Source of the DNA: Larix kaempferi
Taxonomy: Eukaryota; Streptophyta; Pinopsida; Pinales; Pinaceae
DNA: 64,000 nucleotides
Direction: 5' to 3'
NCBI GenBank assembly: GCA_027924585.1
Contig: BSBM01000179.1
Location: 13,182,501 to 13,246,500, forward strand
This document shows positions 10,579 to 23,437 of the stretch, piece by piece. Positions within the stretch are counted from its first letter, which is position 1; the number at the start of each line of letters is the position of its first letter. The translations under genes and the position numbers were made by a program. Below the pieces are notes generated by a model, which ran no database searches, was not told where the DNA came from, and saw only the letters and a list, made by a program, of their open reading frames with translations.

Positions 10579-12535
10579 TTACTAAGCTCTACCTCCTTCA
10601 GTATCTTTTTTTAATTCAAGCATCAAAATTCAGTAATTTTTTTATTGGGACCTCCTTCTCTTGTATATATGCCATCATATTTGGAAAACCACTGAGGTTT
10701 TACATCAAATCTGGGCATTTTTCTACACCTATAAAAAAAATTAAAAACCCTAACCTTACCATTATTTTTCATAAATATTTTGAGAAATTTTCAATTTTTT
10801 ATTTGATTTTTCCTTAAATATGTAGAAATTCATTGTATCCTAACATATTATCAAGTATCTCCTTTTTGTTAAAAACGATCCATTCATTTTTCTTTGTGTA
10901 GCTATATTTCTCACATGTTTTCGTCCAAATGGTTTTGACATACACTGTTTTTTGTCCAAATAGTCATGGACCTATGTGGGTTGTTTTCAACATAGTCACA
11001 TATTTGGCATATGTCATCTTTATTCATGACAGTTTTGGACCTGGACTATTTTACTTTCAATAAGTCGTGTACATACATAGGTTCCTGTCCATTCAATCAC
11101 GGATTTTTCTTGAGGAATATGCAGGTTACAGTATCAGAAAGAGCATACATACACTATTTTCCTTATTGGCATTTGCATACATATGTGGATCAACCCACAG
11201 GAAGTCACGTATACCCCTTTCTGAAGCTAAAATTTGACTATAAGTTTATTCTTTTATTTTTTTACCAAGGCTTTGTTTGATTAGTAAGTAGGTGCATTAG
11301 GGTTTTGTAATTGGTGAGTGTTTACTTAAATTTATTTGGTGTGCTTTCCATTAACTTTTTTTCTTCTTTGCATTAGTTTTTCGTTTCTTAGTTTTAATCA
11401 TCATGATTTACAGATTGTTTATGTTTCTGAGTTACTTGCCACTAACTTCCTTGTTTGGAATATGTTTGGCATTTTAAGTACTACGAATCTCTAAGCATAT
11501 GGTGAAAACTAGAAACCAATCGGTGCCAAATACTTACCTAATTGGTGGCCATATCTTTTTCATCTATATGTGATATAAATTTTTTGCATCCATAGTTTTG
11601 CATAATATTTATATGTTCTTGCAAACTAACTTTTTGTTTAAAAGTCATTTCATGTTTCTCTTTCATGTCTTGATTTTCCTTTGACATTGTGGGCTTATCA
11701 TGCTGATTTATTTTTTACTCTTGGAAGTTATGTTATGCATATTAGCCCCTTGTTTAGTTCACCTTTTCTACTAGGGTATTTGTGAAGAGTTTAGAAACAT
11801 CTTTGCTCTGTAGATTCTTATAATATTGAGTTTCTTAGCATGTTTATGTTGTCATTTATGGTTACTTAGCATTGATTCTTGAAAGTAGGCTTATCATGCT
11901 GATTTATTTTTTACTCTTGGAAGTTATGTCATGCATATTAGCCCCTTGTTTACTTCACCTTTTCTACTAGGGTATTTGTGAAGAGTTTAGAAACATCTTT
12001 GCTCTGTAGATTCTTATAATATTGAGTTTCTTAGCATGTTTATGTTGTCATTTATGTTTACTTAGCATTGATTCTTGAAAGTAGCAGAGGTCTTCACCTT
12101 TCACATTCTTGAGGATTTGATTACAACTTTTTTCATGGCTTCCTACATTGTTCAACCCTACAACTTATCCTTGACAATAGAAAATATCTTTTCCACTCTA
12201 TCTAATATGTTTGAAGTTTTCATTAAGGGGGAATGTAATGTAATGTAATAAAATACCATATGGTGCCACCTTCTTCCAGCTAAAATGCAATGCCATCTTC
12301 TTCATGTAACGTCATGATGATTTTCTGCGGGCCACATTTTCTATTGTCTAGCTTATCTAATGCATGTGTACACACATTGAGGTCTACTACAGGGTTCATC
12401 TTTCATCTTGGTTGTGATGATTTTTTGTTAGCCGCATTTTCCTTTGTATAACCTATCTAAGGCATTTATACACACCATGAGGTGATATTTTGAGTTCATC
12501 GTTCAACTTGGTTCAGGTGGAATTTCATGATCTAG
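10579..12535 (+). other. RE2 internal non-coding region
   Basis: T-rich sequence without a convincing protein. It contains the 196-bp tandem duplication listed separately. Near 12180-12240 a short stretch reads like a copia C-terminus followed by a purine tract (AAGGGGGAATGTAATG), so the 3' end of the element appears more than once. Confidence 0.5.
11692..12083 (+). repeat. 196-bp tandem duplication
   Basis: Two head-to-tail copies (11692-11887 and 11888-12083) beginning GGCTTATCATGCTG. They are nearly identical, with only a few substitutions seen. The duplication is much younger than RE2 itself. Confidence 0.85.
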
Positions 12536-12638
12536 TAAAATGTGTGGTTGATATCTTCATCAAATCTATTAAATGAAGTTTGTTTATCTTCGCAACTTAT
12601 TGGGAATTCTAGAAGTTGTCATCAAGGGGGAATGTTAA
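12536..12638 (+). pseudogene. RE2 copia RNase H C-terminal remnant
   Basis: Around 12543 a frame reads VVDIFIKSI, matching the VADIFTKxL motif near the copia pol end. In another frame 12588-12638 reads LRNLLGILEVVIKGEC and ends in TAA, matching the usual copia terminus just before the polypurine tract. This is what identifies RE2 as copia-derived. The rest of pol is gone. Confidence 0.6.
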
Positions 12639-12686
12639 TGTAATGTCATCTTCCTCCATTTGTGTTATATCCCTCTAGTCATCATT

Positions 12687-12695
12687 AAGGGGTAA
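12687..12695 (+). other. RE2 polypurine tract
   Basis: AAGGGGTAA directly before the 3' LTR; it has one pyrimidine and is probably mutated. Confidence 0.5.
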
Positions 12696-13301
12696 TGTTG
12701 GAATGTGTAAATATGTCTAGATGATATCTAGTAGTCTCATCTATTGGTGTACAAGCCTAGCTAAGGAATTTTGTAAACACAATGAGTCCTACCTAGCAAA
12801 GAAGGCACAAAACTCTTCATAAATCTCTAACTTATGAAAAAGGATTTATCCCATATGCATCATGGAGAAAAAGTATCCTATTACCATTCTTTGTGTAAGA
12901 GAGGTGGACAAATATTTATCCCACATGTATATTGGGATATGATCATCCATTCCTCTAGCATATATAATAGAGGTGAAGGAGCCTCATTGGGTACAATGCA
13001 TTGGAAGTCATTGTGACATGATCTCAAGATGGAATGTGATGTGATTCTTATGTGGGGTGCCAAATATTGTAAGAGTGAAATTTTCCTAAAAAATATGAAG
13101 ATTAGCCTTCTATGGATGTTTCCCCATCTTGGGGTTTTACTACATAAAATATGTTCTCTCTTCTTTCTTTTTTTTCTTACATATTCTATTGATTATTTGA
13201 TGCTTGTGTTGATAGGATATTAGACTAGTAAGATTCCAGACATTGATTTACATGTTAGTAATCTATTGTTATATGTTATTGCATATTTACCACTTCTAAC
13301 A
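12696..13301 (+). repeat. RE2 3' LTR
   Basis: 606 bp, TGTTGGAATG...TTCTAACA, followed by the TGTGT target duplication. Positions 12889-13301 are repeated at 15491-15903 by the segmental duplication. Confidence 0.8.
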
Positions 13302-15455
13302 TGTGTAAGGTTTCTCTGGAATATAGCTATTGCATTCCTTATGCCTCCAAATGTCCATCATTTGGTGGGATAGTTATCAATGAAATACAACCATGCATTT
13401 TTAGGAGGCTTGGCTTCCATAGGGTGAAGAGTCTTCCACACAACATGGTTACACTTGAATACCAAGCTAAACATAAGCAAGCATAACTTATCTCCTCCAT
13501 GCACTCTTCCATTGGCTTATGTATAAGTGAGTTCATGCCACTGAAGTATGGGAACTATAAGAAGTATTCCCCCATCAGTGAAAAGTCATGCATGATGGAT
13601 CATGGCTAGGGAGGGTGCAGTTCACATCATAGACCATTCAGTCCATATTGGTGCATAGTCTCCATCCCCAAAAATTGATTGACACCAATGGTGTAATCAA
13701 TCACCAATATCAAGGGATGTGTGTAGCATCCATATCAACAAAGGTGGAAGTGAGGGGAAAAAACCTACTTCTATAAAACCAATAAATCAATGATATATGA
13801 TGGTTCCAAAAGAACCAAGTAGATTCCATAGTGGATAGATACCATAGTAGACAAAGACCACTTTTCTCTAAGACAATCCTCCCATGTGCATGAATACATA
13901 AATTTTTAAAGGCGAGCTTGTATTTAGGAATATAGGAATTTACCTTTTTTTCATTTGGAAAAGTTTTCTCACCATATCTAAAAATCATTATAATTGGTAC
14001 AATTGATAGGAATGAGCTCCACTTATATACAATATTTTAAATATCTATCGAAATTACACTAAGAAAATATCCATGGATCTTGAACTTTAGTATGTATTTG
14101 TAATTACTTGAACTATAGTTTGTATCCTATATTGTACTATCTCATTATCTCGATACCTTCCTTGATTTCTTTGTTTGTAATTGCACTATCAATCCCTATA
14201 AATATGATGGCTCTAAGCTTTTGGGGAACAAACTTGTGGAGTAGCTTGAATACATTATTTTACAAAGTGAACCCATTTAATATAATGACTCATTAAGACT
14301 AGAAACCCTACTCTAGATTGGATAGTATTGGAGCTAGTTTACCTCCATTAATAACATATCGTACATGAATCCCAAAATGGTATTGTGTAAGTAAACTCTA
14401 ACTTGCACGAAGAGAAAGTAAGTGGTAAACTAAAATGATTTATGATTCACTTATCTTGGAACATAGCCATATGATGCATTAGTCTCTTGCTTTTTAGCTT
14501 AGAAGTGACTAATCTAGTAGGGAGCCTTGGCTTGGGTGAGGAGGGTTATAAAGTAAAATTCAATCCAAGAGCACCAAAGGAAGCAAGAGAAAATTGAAGA
14601 CTTGCATTTGAGTCAACACTGGAAGTTCAAAGGCACTAATGGGATGTTGGGAGAGATAGATCATATGAGACATCTCAATTTCATTGAAAGGAAGCTTATA
14701 GTATGATATTCTTGCTTAAAATGAATCCAACTATGAATATAAATCTCCTTCCTTAGACCTTCTAGAATTTTATAGTGGACTAACCCATGGTTGAAGAAGG
14801 TGGTGCAACAATGGTGATGAGAAGTATGACCACAATGGTTAAATATGGCAATGCACAAGTGATAATGTGAGAGTGGTGAGTGGCAAGGGTAGAGTTAGTT
14901 CGTAGAATAGTTAGATGATAATTCAATACATAGTATGAAGATGAAGAATTCCTCCATTACCACAAAAGCTACAAATAAAGTTAACAATGTGTAAAAACAT
15001 GGAATAATCGAAATACATAAAATCATAAATTTCATGAATTTAAGTTAAAATGCAAATATCCCAATCAATACAAACTAATAATCAATTAACACAAAATTAA
15101 TTACAAAGTTTCCCATAAAAAAATAAAAAACAACATTAATTAAGAAGCATCCCTCATAGAGTGGTTAATCCTTGTCATGTCATTTGAAGTGGGTTGAGTA
15201 AGCATTTTAATTTATATTGATGCCCAATTAGTAGTACATCTCTTATAAACTTGTCTAATCTTCTTACTTTGAAATGAACCTTAAGATCTTAGATTTATGT
15301 AAAGTTTGATTGGATTATTGTTATTTATGCAAATTGTTTTGTAAACCTGCAGACTAAGTACACATAACCAAAGTCCTACTTACATTACAAACAAAAATAC
15401 AAATATTCAATTAAAAAATCTCCAGTTCTAATGTGAACATGACCCTTATTATTTT
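12889..15455 (+). repeat. Segmental tandem duplication, copy 1
   Basis: This stretch, from the middle of the RE2 3' LTR through 2.15 kb of flanking DNA, recurs at 15491-24287 (offset 2602 bp before the RE3 insertion). Copies look about 98% identical by eye, including non-coding DNA. The flank (13302-15455) has no recognisable gene. The short open frames found in both copies (13301-13486, 13029-13223) are shared only because the DNA is duplicated. Confidence 0.85.
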
Positions 15456-15490
15456 CATCCTTATACTTACATGCACCAAATCTAAAGCCT
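15456..15490 (+). other. Junction filler between the two segmental copies
   Basis: 35 bp present between copy 1 and copy 2 and absent at the right end of copy 2 (after 24287). It is either a filler inserted during the duplication or the remainder of a longer first copy. Confidence 0.5.
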
Positions 15491-17213
15491 CTTTGTGTAA
15501 GAGAGATGGAAAAATATTTATCCCACATGTATATTGGGATATGATCATCCATTCCTCTAGCATATATAATAGAGGTGAAGGAGCCTCATTGGGTACAATG
15601 CATTGGAAGTCATTGTGACATGATCTCAAGATGGAATGTGATGTGATTCTTATGTGGGGTGCCAAAGATTGTAAGAGTGAAATTTTCCTAAAAAATATTA
15701 AGATTATCCTTCTATGGATGTTTCCCCATCTTGGGGTTTTACTACATAAAATATGTTCTCTCTTCTTTCTTTTTTTTCTTACATATTCTATTGATTATTT
15801 GATGCTTGTGTTGATAGGATATTAGACTAGTAAGATTCCAGACACTGATTTACATGTTAGTAATCTATTGTTATATGTTATTGCATATTTACCACTTCTA
15901 ACATGTGTAAGGTTTCTCTGGAATATAGCTATTGCATTCCTTATGCCTCCAAATGTCCATCATTTGGTGGGATAGTTATCAATGAAATAAAACCATGGAT
16001 TTTTAGGAGGCTTGGCTTCCATAGGGTGAAGAGTCTTCCACACAACGTGGTTACACTTGAATACCAAGCTAAACATAAGCAAGCATAACTTATCTCCTCC
16101 ATGCACTCTTCCATTGGCTTATGTATAAGTGAGTTCATGCCACTGAAGTATGGGAACTATAAGAAGTATTCCCCCATCAGTGAAAATTCATGCATGATGG
16201 ATCATGGCTAGGGAGGGTGCAGTTCACATCATAGACCATTCAGTCCATATTGGTGCATAGTCTCCATCCCCAAAAATTAATTGACACCAATGGTGTAATC
16301 AATCACCAATATCAAGGGATGTGTGTAGCATCCATATCAACAAAGGTGGAAGTGAGGGGAAAAAACCTACTTCTATAAAACCAATAAATCAACGATATAT
16401 GATGGTTCCAAAAGAACCAAGTAGATTCCATAGTGGATAGATACCATAGTAGACAAAGACCACTTTTCTCTAAGACAATCCTCCCATGTGCATGAATACA
16501 TAAATTTTTAAAGGCGAGCTTCTATTTAGGAATATAGGAATTTACCTTTTTTTCATTTGGAAAAGTTTTCTCACCATATCTAAAAATCATTATAATTGGT
16601 ACAATTGATAGGAATGAGCTCCACTTATATACAATATTTTAAATATCTATCGAAATTACACTAAGAAAATATCCATGGATCTTGAACTTTAGTATGTATT
16701 TGTAATTACTTGAAATATAGTTTGTATCCTATATTGTACTATCTCATTATCTCGATACCTTCCTTGATTTCTTTGTTTGTAATTGAATTATCAATCCCTA
16801 TAAAGATGATGGCTCTAAGCTTTTGGGGAACAAACTTGTGGAGTAGCTTGAATACATTATTTTACAAAGTCAACCCATTTAATATAATGACTCATTAAGA
16901 CTAGAAACCCTACTCTAGATTGGATAGTATTGGAGCTAGTTTACCTCCATTAATAACATATCGTACATGAATCCCAAAATGGTATTGTGTAAGTAAACTC
17001 TAACTTGCACGAAGAGAAAGTAAGTGGTAAAGTAAAACGATTTATGATTCACTTATCTTGGAACATAGCCATATGATGCATTAGTCTCTTGCTTTTTAGC
17101 TTAAAAGTGACTAATCTAGTAGGGAGCCTTGGCTTGGGTGAGGAGGGTTATAAAGTAAAATTCAATCCAAGAGCACCAAAGGAAGCAAGAGAAAATTGAA
17201 GACTTGCATTTGA

Positions 17214-17671
17214 TGTTTGGGTACACAGGGTACTACCAAAGGACCGAACACCAAGAGCAACCACTTCACACAAACAGATCACAGATCAACACACCGATGT
17301 TTTGACGTGGTTTAAACCCTCTTGAGGGAAACACTCCACGGCCCCGGCCAAATAGCTTCTATGGGACAATTTATTATGCAAAGAAAGAAAGTTACAAATG
17401 AGCTTCTCATAATCGATCAACTAAACAATGACCCTCCATGCTCTTTAAATAGAGATCATGGACCAATCGGGTGTTAAGCCACGGATCAAGGTTAGGTTTG
17501 ATCTAAGAGAAGTTGAGCCGTCGGATCACTCTATGTTGGAAACATATCGTGACCGTCGGATTAAGTATTTACAAATGCATACTAATGCATACTAAAGAAA
17601 CACACTATCCCTAACAGATATATTACACAAGTTGATCTTAACTAACTCCTAAGTGTCTAAATATCCTAACA
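17214..17671 (-). repeat. RE3 3' LTR
   Basis: 458 bp, starting TGTTTGGGTACACAGGG and ending ATCCTAACA on the plus strand. Confidence 0.95.
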
Positions 17672-17681
17672 TCCCCCCTTA
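17672..17681 (-). other. RE3 polypurine tract
   Basis: Minus-strand run TTAAGGGGGG followed by A, directly upstream of the 3' LTR. A second similar run lies at 17757-17765 beside the gag-pol stop codon. Confidence 0.8.
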
Positions 17682-17753
17682 AGAACAACTTGGGATAGGA
17701 TTGAAGGATTTACAAAAGTGACACTATTAGGAGAAGGAAGGAGGCATTAGAGC

Positions 17754-20700
17754 CTATCCCCCCTTAATGATAAGTTCCTGAACTCCTAACATAGATCGAA
17801 GTTTAGAAAACTTCGCTTCTGTAAGAGACTTGGTGAAGATGTCTGCAACTTGATCATCTGTAGGGCAAAAGAGCACTTCAAGAACATGATCATGAACAAG
17901 ATTTCTGATGAAGTGCATATGTAGCTCAATGTGTTTGTTGCGTTGATGTAGAATTGGATCTTTGGCAAGCTTGATGGCACTTTGATTGTCGCACCAAAGT
18001 GGAGTAGGCTGCTGCTGCTCGAATCCAAACTCTGAAAGGATCTGTCGAAGCCATAAAGCTTCCTGACTGGCATTAACTGTTGCTTGATATTCTGCCTCTG
18101 CTGAAGAAAGAGCAAGAGCTTGTTGTTTCTTACAAGCCCAAGTAATAGGTCCAGATCCCAGACTGAAAACATAACCTGCAGTAGACTTTCGATCATCAGG
18201 ATCGCCGGCCCAATCTGAATCAGTGAAACCAACCAACAAAGGTTTCCCCCCCATACTATAATGAATCCCAAACTGAACTGTACCTCGAATATATCGAAGT
18301 ATTCTTTTAGCTGCTTTCCAGTGACTTTCATGAGGTGTCTGCATATAACGGGCAACTCGACCAACGGCAAAGGAAAGGTCAGGACGGGAATGAGTCAAGT
18401 ATAAAAGACTACCAACAAGCTGACGATACAAGGTGGCATCTACTTCAGGTGAAGTACAAGTGGCAGAAAGTTTGACTCCAGACTAGAAGGGAGAAGGGGC
18501 TGGTGTACAATCTTCCATGTGAAAGCGACGAAGAAGGTCACAAGCATACTTAGACTGAGAAAGAAAGATTCCTTCTTTGGTTTGTAGGACTTGGAGACCA
18601 AGAAAATAATGCAAATGTCCTAAGCTGACATTTCAAAATTTTGTTTAAGACTGGATTTCACATGGGTTATAAGCTTAGGGTCACTACCAGTAAGAATAAG
18701 GTCATCAACATATAGAACAAGTATGATGAGATGGTTTCCTACTTTCTTGGTATAGACATTGGGGTCAGAATGGCATCTAGAAAAATCAGTGTCAAGGAGA
18801 AAGTTATCCATTTTGGCATACCAAGCTCTAGGAGCTTGCTTAAGGCCATATAAGGATTTCTTAAGGCGACAAACAAGGCTAGAGTTATTCTGAACATAGC
18901 CAGGAGGTTGTTCCATGTAAATTTCCTCCTGTAAATCACCATGTAAGAAGGCAGACTTGACATCCATTTGATGGACTTCCCAGTTGTGTAAGGCTGCAAG
19001 GGAAAGAACAAGGCGGATGGAGTTCATTTTGGCGACGGAAGCAAAGGTTTCATTGTAGTCAATCCCTTCAACTTGGGAAAAATATTTGGCAACTAACCTT
19101 GCCTTAAGTCTTTCAACACTTCCATCTGATGCATACTTAGTTTTGTAGACCCATTTACATCTGACAAGTTTTCTTCCTTTTGGAAGAGGTACAAGATCCC
19201 AAGTATCGTTCGCCATTAAGGAACGATATTCTTCATCCATGGCTGCATCCCAATCTGGATTCCCTGAAGCTTCTGCAAAAGTTTCTGGATCATGATTCTC
19301 GGAAACTTGAGCCAAAAGAGAAGAGGCTCGCTGAAACTGAGAACGTGTTCGACGTTGATCTCTAGGATCACCGGCAAGATCACCAGCTGCTTCACATGTT
19401 GAACGGACCCATCGAGGAAGCACTTGTGCTGGTGCAACTGGAGGAACATGAGCAGGCGGAGGTGGATTTTCATCCTCACTGTCATCATCAGAAACTGGAG
19501 TTGGAAACCTGTCAAGGAAGTTGGAAGAAGAAGAAGAAGGCACAAACGCCGAATCAGGCTCGCAGGCCAAAGATGGCACACTCGCCGAGTTAGGCTCGCA
19601 GGCCAAGATATTTTCATCAAATTTAACATCTCTTCTAATGATTATAGCATGAGAATGTGGTTGAAGAAGTCTATAACCTTTTACATCTTCAGAATATCCA
19701 ACAAATATGCACTTTTCACTTTTAGGCTGCAATGCTTTCCGTTTTTCATCCGGAATGTGAGCCCATGCTTCACTACCAAACACACGAAAGTGACTTACAT
19801 CAGGTTTAATTTTAGTCCATGCTTCTTCCGGTGTTATACCTTGTAATGCTTTAGTGGGGGTGCGATTAACTATGTAATTTGCACAATTAATGGCTTCAGC
19901 CCAAAATTGAAGACTTAGTCCCTTAGATTGGATCATACAATTAGCCATTTCTTTTAAAGTGCGGTTCTTCCGCTCAGCTACACCATTTTGTTGTGGTGTA
20001 TATGGAACAGTGTGTTGTTGTTGGATGCCTTGTTCAGTGCAGAAAGTAGTGAACTGTTTGTTAACATATTCTCCTCCATTGTCAGATCTTAACTTAATAA
20101 TTTGATGACCAGATTGTTTTTCAACAAGGGCCTTGTAGGCCAAGAACATGTTAAATACTTCGCTCTTAAGTTTTAGGAAATAAACCCAAGTGCGTCTGGT
20201 GTAATCATCAATGAAAGTTAAGAAATATTTGAAACCAGAAAATGAAGCAGATGGAAGAGGACCACACAAGTCACTATGCACAAGCTCCAAGGGAACCGAG
20301 GCGTGCCAAGAGGCACGTTTGTCAAAACTGTCCCGATGATGTTTTCCGAGTACACAACTGGAGCAAACACCATCTCTGCAAGATACCATCGGAAGACCTG
20401 TCACCATATTTTCTTTACATAGTTGTTGCAATGAGCGATAATTTAAGTGACCAAATCGCTCATGCCAAAGTTTGCTCAAGTTATCACTATGAGCAACAAA
20501 AACTGAAGGGAAAGGTGATGACCCAAAGTTGTTAAACTTGTACAACCTGGTAATATCATCAACAATTCCGGTAACTAGAACCTGTTGAGGATCTTTAAAA
20601 TCCTTGATTACAACTTGGTGAGGTGTAAAGGTCACAGTTTTACCTTCACCAGAATGAGTGATCTGATAGACTGATAACAAATTGCACGAAATTCTTGGAA

Positions 20701-21772
20701 CACATAGTACATCACTAAAATGACCATTATCTACTGGAACTGTTCCAGCTCCTACAACACTTAGAGATCTATCATCACCAACAAATATTTGTTTGGTGTT
20801 ACATTCATGCATAGTAGAAAAGATGGCTTGATCCTTAGCCATATGATAAGATGCTCCAGAATCAATGAGCCATTCATTTGAAGTAGAAGAAGAAGATGCA
20901 TTATAAGAATAACCAGATGCACAAAGTGCATGTCCATGAGAGGCAGATTCTGAAGGCGAATCTAGGCTGATGTGGTGCTTCTTCATTGCTGCTTCCAAGG
21001 CTGCCATCTTCTTGAAACACTTAGATTCATCATGATTATCTTTCCCACAATAGTTGCAATGACGCTCAGTCTTCTTGCCTTTTGGCTTGGATCCTTTGTC
21101 ATTTTTTAAAGAAGGAGCTGACTGAGAGGGTTTGGGACCCTTGTTTGACTTATTATTGCGAAAATTTTGTTTCTTGGGAGGCTTGGACTTTTCTTTCTGT
21201 TGGGACAATAAGGCTTTCCCAGATGTATCTGCATTGTTGATTATTCCAAGATGAATGAGTTTATCTTGTTCCCTAATCAAAGAATCACAAAAGGATTCAA
21301 GACTAGGCTCTTGATAGCTAGCTGCATTCAATGATGCTTTCATGGAGTAAAATGTAGATACAAACACAGAATATGCAGGTCCAAGTTTGGAAAGAATATG
21401 ATAAATGCATTGTTTGTCTTCCCTCTCAATCTTACATTCTGCACATAAGAGTTTAAGAGTTTTGTACTTAGATAAATAATCTTGAATGCATGAAAAGTCA
21501 CTTGGATTTAAAGAAATCAGCTCATTCTCGAGTTGGTGACCTCGAATTTCATTGTGTTTACCAAACACAGTTTCCAACTTGTCCCAAGCAGTATTAGGTT
21601 CATCAATTCCAGATATGTGGAATCGCAAATCAGTAGAGATTGACATCCCAATCAATCCACGAGCTTCATCACATCTATTTGCCCATTTTATTTTCTTATC
21701 ATCATCAGTGGGTTCTTTTTCTTTCCCTGTGGTAATTCTGAAAAGTCCCCTACTTCGTAGAACATCCTCCAT
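17754..21772 (-). pseudogene. RE3 gag-pol polyprotein, broken by one frameshift and one stop
   Basis: From the ATG at 21772 the frame is open for 1050 codons. Gag occupies about residues 1-230, and the zinc knuckle CNYCGKDNHDESKC about 237-250. Protease has WLIDSGASYHMA near 300. The GAG-pre-integrase HHCC region has WHERFGHLNY to CSSCVLGKHH. The integrase core has HSDLCGPL, RSDNGGEY and AERKNRTL. RT has the catalytic YVDD at 18712-18701. A one-base deletion at about 18623 brings in a TAG (18620-18622). In the restored frame a TAG at 18483-18485 stands where CAG is expected. RT and RNase H then continue (DSDWAGD, AEAEYQA, VADIFTKSL) to the stop near 17754. Upstream of this ATG the frame still reads gag-like residues (LLNSSNYFSWKSR), so the true start probably lies further 5'. 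The RT residue in RLVAKYFSQ is Y where G is usual. Confidence 0.95.
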
Positions 21773-22968
21773 ACGAGATTTCCATGAGAAATAGTTAGAA
21801 CTGTTAAGTAGAATATCACAATGGGCGGCTATAGTTGTAAATTAATGGCTGTAAAAGCAGAAACCAATAGTCTGGATGTGAAGAGCTCGAAAAATAGGCG
21901 GTTTCAAAAAAAATGGCACTGGAAACTGACTCTGTATGATGAAGTTATGCTTGAACAAAGAAACTGTTGAAGATGTCCCCAATAGTGACGTGGCAGCTAG
22001 AGAATGTCCAGCAAAAAAAAGAACCCCCCTCTTCCCAATATGAACCTTTTGACAATCACTTTACAAAAAAATTGCTTTAAGTGAATCACTTTTGTAAAAT
22101 AAGTGATTTCACTTTTACAATGATATTACTTTTTAAATAGTGCAACAATAAAAAAAACTTAAGTGACTCACTTGTATTTTTATTTTTTATTATTTAAGTG
22201 AGATGCACTTTTATAATAAAGTAACTTGAAAATAGAAATTGCATGCACTTTTCCTTTTAAAAGTAACTTCCTAAGACTTGAACTCAAGACCTATTAAGGA
22301 ATAAAGCAACTTTGAACCAAGTGAGCTAGATTAAAAGGTATGTAAAATATGGGAATGAGGAAGGGAGCTTTTTTTTTTTTTACTCTTCTTGCTCGGTTTG
22401 CGTGCTTGCCCTTTTTCCTGCAAAACATAACACAAAACGAAACAAAAAAAACTTTTCCACACTTGTGGAGTTAGATATTGTTAGCTTGCCCGGAAAGTCT
22501 ACGTTTTCTCTCTGTTTCTGATTTGCCGAGATCGCGCAAAGTGCACGGCAAAGAGCATACGCAGCTGAGAAAAACCCTTTCCCTTTCTGTTTCTGATTTG
22601 CCGAGATCGCTCAAGGTGCACGGCAAAGAGCATACGCAGACGGGAAAGCAACAATACGAACCCAAAAAAAAAATCTAACAGTTAAAAAAAAATGAAATAT
22701 GAGATTTTTTCTTTTCAAAAAACGAAATAAAAAATGCGTCACTGTAACATTATACCTTCAGATCTGATGAAATACGCGTTTCTGGAGCAACCGGGAATCG
22801 TTTTCGATCAAACGAAAACTATTTCCCAATGGAAACGACGCTCCGGACGCAATGGAACACCTCCCACAGCCCATAAATGCACAGAAATACCAGAACTAGA
22901 AACCCTTACGAGTTTCGGCAACAACAGTTCAAGATCTAGATCATAACCGGAAGCGGCACTTCATAAAA
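21773..22968 (-). other. RE3 leader between PBS and gag
   Basis: About 1.2 kb. It contains the 75-bp tandem repeat listed separately and an A/T-rich stretch (22040-22260) in which AAGTGA/TCACTT words recur in both orientations. No extra protein is recognised. Confidence 0.5.
22511..22639 (-). repeat. 75-bp period tandem repeat in RE3 leader
   Basis: Two copies (22511-22564 and 22586-22639 share the core), each with TTTCTGATTTGCCGAGATCG followed by a GTGCACGGCAAAGAGC block. The repeat accounts for overlapping open frames on both strands here. Confidence 0.8.
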
Positions 22969-22980
22969 GCTCTGATACCA
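22969..22980 (-). other. RE3 primer binding site (initiator tRNA-Met type)
   Basis: The plus strand reads GCTCTGATACCA, the complement of TGGTATCAGAGC, directly adjoining the 5' LTR. Confidence 0.9.
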
Positions 22981-23437
22981 TGTTCGGGTACACAGGGTAC
23001 TACCAAAGGACCGAACACCAAGAGAAACCACTTCACACAAACAGATCACAGATCAACACACCGATGTTTTGACGTGGTTTAAACCCTCTTGAGGGAACAC
23101 TCCACGGCCCCGGCCAAATAGCTTCTACGGGACAATTTATTATGCAAAGAAAGAAAGTTACAAATGAGCTTCTCATAATCGATCAACTAAACAATGACCC
23201 TCCATGCTCTTTAAATAGAGATCATGGACCAATCGGGTGTTAAGCCACGGATCAAGGTTAGGTTTGATCTAAGAGAAGTTGAGCCGTCGGATCACTCTAT
23301 GTCGAAAACATATCGTGACCATCGGATTAAGTATTTACAAATGCATACTAATTCATACTAAAGAAACACACTATCCCTAACGGATATATTACACAAGTTG
23401 ATCTTAACTAACTCCTAAGTGTCTAAATATCCTAACA
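22981..23437 (-). repeat. RE3 5' LTR
   Basis: 457 bp. It contains a TATA-like CTATTTAAAG on the minus strand near 23209-23218, a candidate LTR promoter. Confidence 0.95.

Larger units (their letters stand above)
5623..13301 (+). mobile_element. RE2: old, non-coding LTR retrotransposon of copia origin, hosting RE1
   Basis: Two related ends of about 606-609 bp flank an internal region. The 5' LTR is 5623-5856 plus 10189-10563, split by RE1. The 3' LTR is 12696-13301. A 5-bp direct repeat TGTGT flanks the element (5618-5622 and 13302-13306). A primer binding site follows the 5' LTR, and a short purine tract precedes the 3' LTR. The internal part (10564-12695) has lost its genes except for short remnants resembling the C-terminus of copia RNase H. 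The LTRs differ at many positions by eye (roughly 15%), so this is one of the older insertions here. The leading TG of the 5' LTR is mutated to TT. The second half of its 3' LTR is also included in the tandem segmental duplication. Confidence 0.8.
17214..23437 (-). mobile_element. RE3: nearly intact Ty1/copia retrotransposon
   Basis: A complete element on the minus strand. The 5' LTR is at right (22981-23437), the 3' LTR at left (17214-17671), and the target duplication is TTTGA (17209-17213 and 23438-23442). The PBS abuts the 5' LTR and the polypurine tract abuts the 3' LTR. The LTRs differ at about 10 positions plus one single-base indel over about 457 bp (about 2%), so it is a recent insertion. 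One long gag-pol frame runs Gag, protease, integrase, RT, RNase H, the order that defines copia. Two point lesions break it. Confidence 0.95.

Noticed and set aside
13301-13486. ORF conserved at 15903-16088
   Set aside because: Conservation is explained by the segmental duplication; DNA around it is equally conserved and no family is recognised.
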